From Plantago major (lineage: Eukaryota > Streptophyta > Magnoliopsida > Lamiales > Plantaginaceae): a DNA stretch of 64,000 nt. The notes beneath the pieces are model-generated. The model searched no databases. It was not told the origin of the DNA and saw only the letters and a list, made by a program, of their open reading frames with translations. Below are positions 56,798 to 64,000 of the stretch, piece by piece. Position 1 is the stretch's first letter. Each line of letters begins with the position of its first letter. Location: assembly GCA_026545765.1 (NCBI GenBank), contig CM048843.1, positions 14,909,200-14,973,199 of the forward strand, written 5' to 3'. The position numbers were made by a program, and so were the translations under genes.

Positions 56798-56874
56798 TAG
56801 TATAAAAACAACTAAGCAGAACTGAACTGAACTGAACTGAAATTAATGAGTTTTTAGATGAAAAGAACAGAGCC

Positions 56875-57263
56875 TAAGTCTCTATCCAAACATGTAAATA
56901 TTTGCTTTAATATGGGTAGATAAATGATGTAAAATTGTCAAATTAAGACCATATCTAGAAAAACTAATGATAGCTTAAATTAATTATATGATAAACTAAC
57001 TGATTTGTTAATATATAAAATCAAATCAACTAACTTATTTTATAAAATTACATGAACAAGGTTATCAAATCAGTTAGTTGACACGGTAAACTCGAGTTTA
57101 TAGTCCAGAGACTAGAATATGAGTTAAAACTCAATTCATAGACATTCTTTTCTTAAGATTTGGTACCAAATTTTGATACAACATGTCCCAATATGCCCGC
57201 ATACATATATTATTCTTTATCATTTTAGGTTGAAAATTTCTAATGAAACTCAAATTTATATGA
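56875..57263. other. AT-rich intergenic sequence
   Basis: No gene, repeat or mobile element is recognised. Confidence 0.5.
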
Positions 57264-58260
57264 TATCTGATATGAGGAAATAAGTTAAGAGGGTCTTCAC
57301 TCAACCTAAAGTGGTTCCGACCTTAAGAGGTTTCCTGTTAAGTTCATTTGGACTTTATAATTGTCAAGCAGAGAGAGGTTTCCCTGCAAAAGTCCCGACC
57401 TCAAATAACTTTAGAGTTCAACAACTATCTCTACAAGATAATTAGGGGGGGGGGGGGGGGGGACTTATGATATGAGAAAATAAGTCCGACCCTAGTTGAC
57501 CAAGCCAAGAGGATCTTCATTTAAAAAGAGAAGGAAGGTAACCTAAAGTGGTTCCAACCTTAAGAGGTTTCCCATTAGAGACATCCGGACTTTACTATTG
57601 TCAAGTAAAGGAAGGTTTCTCGAAGAGGTTCCAACCTTAGGAGGTTTCCCACTAGAAACATCCGGACCTTACTATTTTCAAGTAAATGAAGTTTATCTGA
57701 AAAGACATCGACCTTAAAAGGTTTCCCTTTAAGGTCATTTAGACTTTATTATCAAATGAAGAGAGGTTTACCCGCTAAGGTCACCCGGACCTTACTATTG
57801 TCAACCAAAGAGAGGTTTCCCCATAAAGGTCCCGACCATAAAAGGTTGACCTTAGGAGAGGGAGACTTATAACTCTTCACCAACAAATTAAGGAACCAAT
57901 CCTAGGGAACCCAACCTTACTTGGTGAAGAGGCTCCGACACGTGACCTTCAAGCGCCACCATGGTCCAACGTCCATGTGTCATGATTTGACTGGACCGGG
58001 ATTCACGTGTCGTGATCTTATTGGACCAACTTACTTGTCCCTTGGACCATCCAATAAACAGGAGGCCATCTTCCTCATTTGGAGTTAAGTATTCACTTGC
58101 AATATTTCTTTCTTTACAAATCTAAATTAAGAGACCTGAACTTGACTCGGTCAACCTCCTCAATACGTTAAATCTAATGTCAGGTTTGTCCGAGACAAAC
58201 CGGCCTAAAAGGGACTAACCCCCTACATTTTATTCCAGGTTTCCCCAGAAAGTTTCCTAA
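57264..58260 (+). mobile_element. Remnant LTR related to the Tat-type gypsy LTR
   Basis: Near 58190-58240 the text GACAAACCGGCCTAAAAGGG and ACTAACCCC closely parallels CAAACCGGCCCAAAAGGGTC of the first element's LTR (1538 onward). ACTTATGATATG at about 57461, after a run of 19 G, resembles that element's polypurine/LTR junction. Between them lie tandem units of about 90 bp (AGAGGTTTCCC, CCGGACTTTACTATTGTCAA). No target duplication or coding sequence is found, so it is a truncated or solo LTR of a related family. Confidence 0.6.
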
Positions 58261-58707
58261 TGGTTCACCAAGGAGGTTCTCTAGGAAGGTTCACAAGGCA
58301 TAACACTTGGACTATTTTGGACTTAACCGTTTCTTACAAACTATACTATATCCTAATCAAAGTCACCCAGGTAGTTATTACTACCAAAATAGAAGTTACA
58401 TGAAAATAAAATAAATAAAAAAAGATAGAAAAACAAAAACAAAAATCTTTACTAACCAACCGTATCTTGCAAACAAGAGTTTATCAACACTAATCTTCTT
58501 TACATAACAAGACTTCATCTAATAGTATTTCTCCTCATTAATTAAGGGGTTCGAATGGTGTTCCATAATTCCATTTAGTCCTTTTAAAACTTAAACCTCA
58601 TTTACATCAACAAAAGAACAATAATATAATCAAAACTTAAATTTGTTAGGATTCAACTTATATTTACTTTTTAGAGTGAAAGTGAAAATGATTTATTCAT
58701 AAAAAAG
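58261..58707. other. Intergenic sequence
   Basis: No gene or further mobile element is recognised. A weak continuation of the LTR remnant (TAATCAAAGTCACCC near 58353) cannot be excluded. Confidence 0.4.
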
Positions 58708-58710
58708 TTA

Positions 58711-58848
58711 GGCTCTGTTCTCTTCAACTAAAAACTCATTCGATTGGGCCCATTCGGTTAATTTCGATTACATTTTATACTACAATTCGATTCAATTCAA
58801 GAATTTCATTCAATGTAATGTAAGCTTTAGATAAAAAGGACGGTGTCA
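58711..58848. mobile_element. Tourist-like MITE, third copy
   Basis: TTA precedes the left end GGCTCTGTTCTCTTCAACTA, and AAAACTCATTC and TTTTATACTACAATTC match the copy at 55854-56874. The right end (GATAAAAAGGACGGTGTC) is diverged and lacks a clear duplication. Confidence 0.5.
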
Positions 58849-59029
58849 CGGACACCAATGTAAATTTAACCAAACAAGGGATAAAAGATGGAGATTAGAG
58901 GTGAAAGTGAGTTGAAATAAAGAGAGGATGTCCGATATTTTATTTGTCGCGTTAGAATAAATTAGTTTGAATGAATTGATTTTTGTGTCAGTGAAGATTC
59001 TGTTACTCTTCAGTAAGACACACTTCTCT

Positions 59030-59342
59030 CACTCCATCTTCTCAACTCACCCAACCCAACAAATCTATCAATACATACACAGATACATACATACAGAAAA
59101 AGCCAGCCGAACGCTCAAAAAGCAGATAGATAGATTATAGATAGATAGACATTACACACAGAAAAAAGTTTGGTTTGAACTCAACAAAGTAATCAGTCTA
59201 ATCCAATCTAATCAAACCCAACACTTCACGCCCAATCTGCTTTTCATTTCTCATGCGTTGACAACACCACACCTATTTTATGCTTGATTACTTTTTCCAG
59301 TTGAGCTGAATTGCAACTGCCTTTGATTTGCTTCAATTGCAG
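59030..59342 (+). other. 5' UTR exon of the GSK3-like kinase gene
   Basis: A CT- and CA-rich leader ends at a good donor (ATTGCAG then GTCAGTG at 59343). The matching acceptor is either CATATTCAG (ending 60049) or TTGACAG (ending 60056), giving a UTR intron of about 710 bp. The transcription start is estimated, not seen. Confidence 0.5.
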
Positions 59343-60133
59343 GTCAGTGTTTGGGTTTTCACTTCGAGTATGTTTTTGCTTCTTCAATCTTATTTCATTC
59401 AGATTCATGGTGTTTCTTCCCTTGTGTAAGCTGATTGTTGCGGTACAGTTGTTCGATCTGGTTGACTAGGTTAGTTTGGTGAATCAATCGTGATTTTTTT
59501 TTTTTTTTTTTTGTTTACAGTTTACTGATCATCCTCAAATTTGTGCTTTGAATTTCTGTGAGCATTTTCTTCTTCTAGTTGCTTGCTAGTCGTTGTGATT
59601 AGCTCTGATTTTTTGAAAAATGGTTTTGGAGAATTGAGCTTTTACGGTGTTGATTTCAGTTTAAAACTTAGGTGATGATGGATCATTTGCTCATGGACAT
59701 AGTCACATAGTAGTGTTCTTCCTAGAAACTTACAGTTTCTCATTGCAGATGCAAATGCAAATAAAACTTCTGGGGAGACAAGTAATTGAAATTAATTTAC
59801 CCAATTTTGTTTTAGTATGCCGTAATGTAGCCTGTTGTTAGCAAACTCATTTGGCTCCTAACTTGCCGAATAGCTCTATGTGAGTGAATCCTGTTCCTTT
59901 TTCTAGCCAGCCAATATTTACTACAACAAGAAATACTTGCAATTTCCTGTCTCCGATGCAAAGAGCCCATGATGAACGCATTGCACCACTTTCTGTTGCA
60001 GAGTTCGATAATGGTATTCAGCAATACTAATTCAGTTTCTCATATTCAGTTGACAGGTAGCATCACCTATTCAGAATCCACGACTCCCAAAATGCAGAAA
60101 ACATTTTAAGAGTGAGAGTTGTGAGGCATACTT

Positions 60134-63747
<3,614 letters not shown>

Positions 63748-64000
63748 GTTTGTGATGCAAACCACGTCTTTGAGTTCTCAACTGGAATAATATTTGAAAT
63801 ATAAGTCTCCTCTCCTAGCTTAAATTCATAGCATTAAACACATTAGGCGATTCTCCATACATGCAAATGAATAGGATTTTATCTCAAGTAAGCATCGAAG
63901 TTGATCTCACCAACACAAGACAAAAAATGCCATTCAACTCATACTACTTTGCTTCTGCAAACACTTCGTTGAATTTTCTCAAAAGAGTTGATATACTCTA
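63748..64000 (+). other. Start of the next kinase intron
   Basis: Donor GTTTGTGATG follows the last codon of exon 8. No further exon is seen before the window ends. Confidence 0.7.

Larger units (their letters stand above)
55854..56874. mobile_element. Tourist-like MITE split by a pogo-like element
   Basis: The left end TGCTATGTTCTCTCCATCTG and the reverse of the right end, GGCTCTGTTCTTTTCATCTA, are inverted repeats. TAA lies on both sides (55851-55853 and 56875-56877). GAACTGAACTGAACT microsatellite-like stretches flank the nested element. Without that insert the MITE is about 160 bp. TTA/TAA duplications point to PIF/Harbinger. Confidence 0.72.

Overview
This is a nuclear fragment of a eudicot plant genome. 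Three host genes with GT-AG introns are present: a QKI-like KH/STAR RNA-binding protein (minus strand, 16055-19296), the nonsense-mediated decay factor UPF3 (plus, 43196-51405) and a plant GSK3/SHAGGY-like kinase that runs off the right edge (plus, 60134 to beyond 63747). All other recognisable sequence is transposable elements, mostly nested. The species cannot be named from the sequence alone.

Layout. 1-1116: AT-rich sequence with a 100-bp tandem repeat. 1122-15605: a complete Tat-lineage Ty3/gypsy retrotransposon with 721/722-bp LTRs and a perfect 5-bp target duplication (TAATA), inserted about 450 bp beyond the stop codon of the KH gene. It carries broken gag-pol on the plus strand, a hairpin-bearing tandem array after pol, and a multi-exon accessory gene on the opposite strand. 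15611-19620: KH gene. 19740-24537: intergenic, with a 943-bp hAT-like non-autonomous element and a tRNA-derived SINE-like copy.

24538-41380: a CACTA (En/Spm) DNA transposon with TAC duplications, its transposase genes on the minus strand and broken. Inside it sit a Sirevirus-like Ty1/copia element (24767-32594, duplication GAATC, internally rearranged, RT core missing) and a 1.43-kb solo LTR (37960-39389) directly upstream of the transposase start codon. 41381-43000: MITE-rich spacer. 43196-53460: UPF3 with 12 coding exons, an intron just after the stop codon, and a hairpin-rich hAT MITE in intron 10. 53500-59000: spacer with Tourist-like MITEs (one split by a pogo/Lemi-like element carrying a transposase remnant) and an LTR remnant related to the first retrotransposon. 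59030-64000: GSK3 gene, with a Mutator-like MITE (a second copy lies at 42258) nested in a probable Stowaway-like MITE in one intron.

The three host genes do not form a pathway. Two act on RNA (a splicing/translation-type KH protein and UPF3) and one is a signalling kinase. The reading frames of all three host genes join exactly across every proposed splice site. The transposon genes mostly carry frameshifts or stops. The most unusual structures are the regularly spaced hairpins behind the gypsy pol gene, the nested palindromes scattered through the copia element, the displaced protease segment of that element, and four consecutive near-perfect hairpins in the UPF3 intron.
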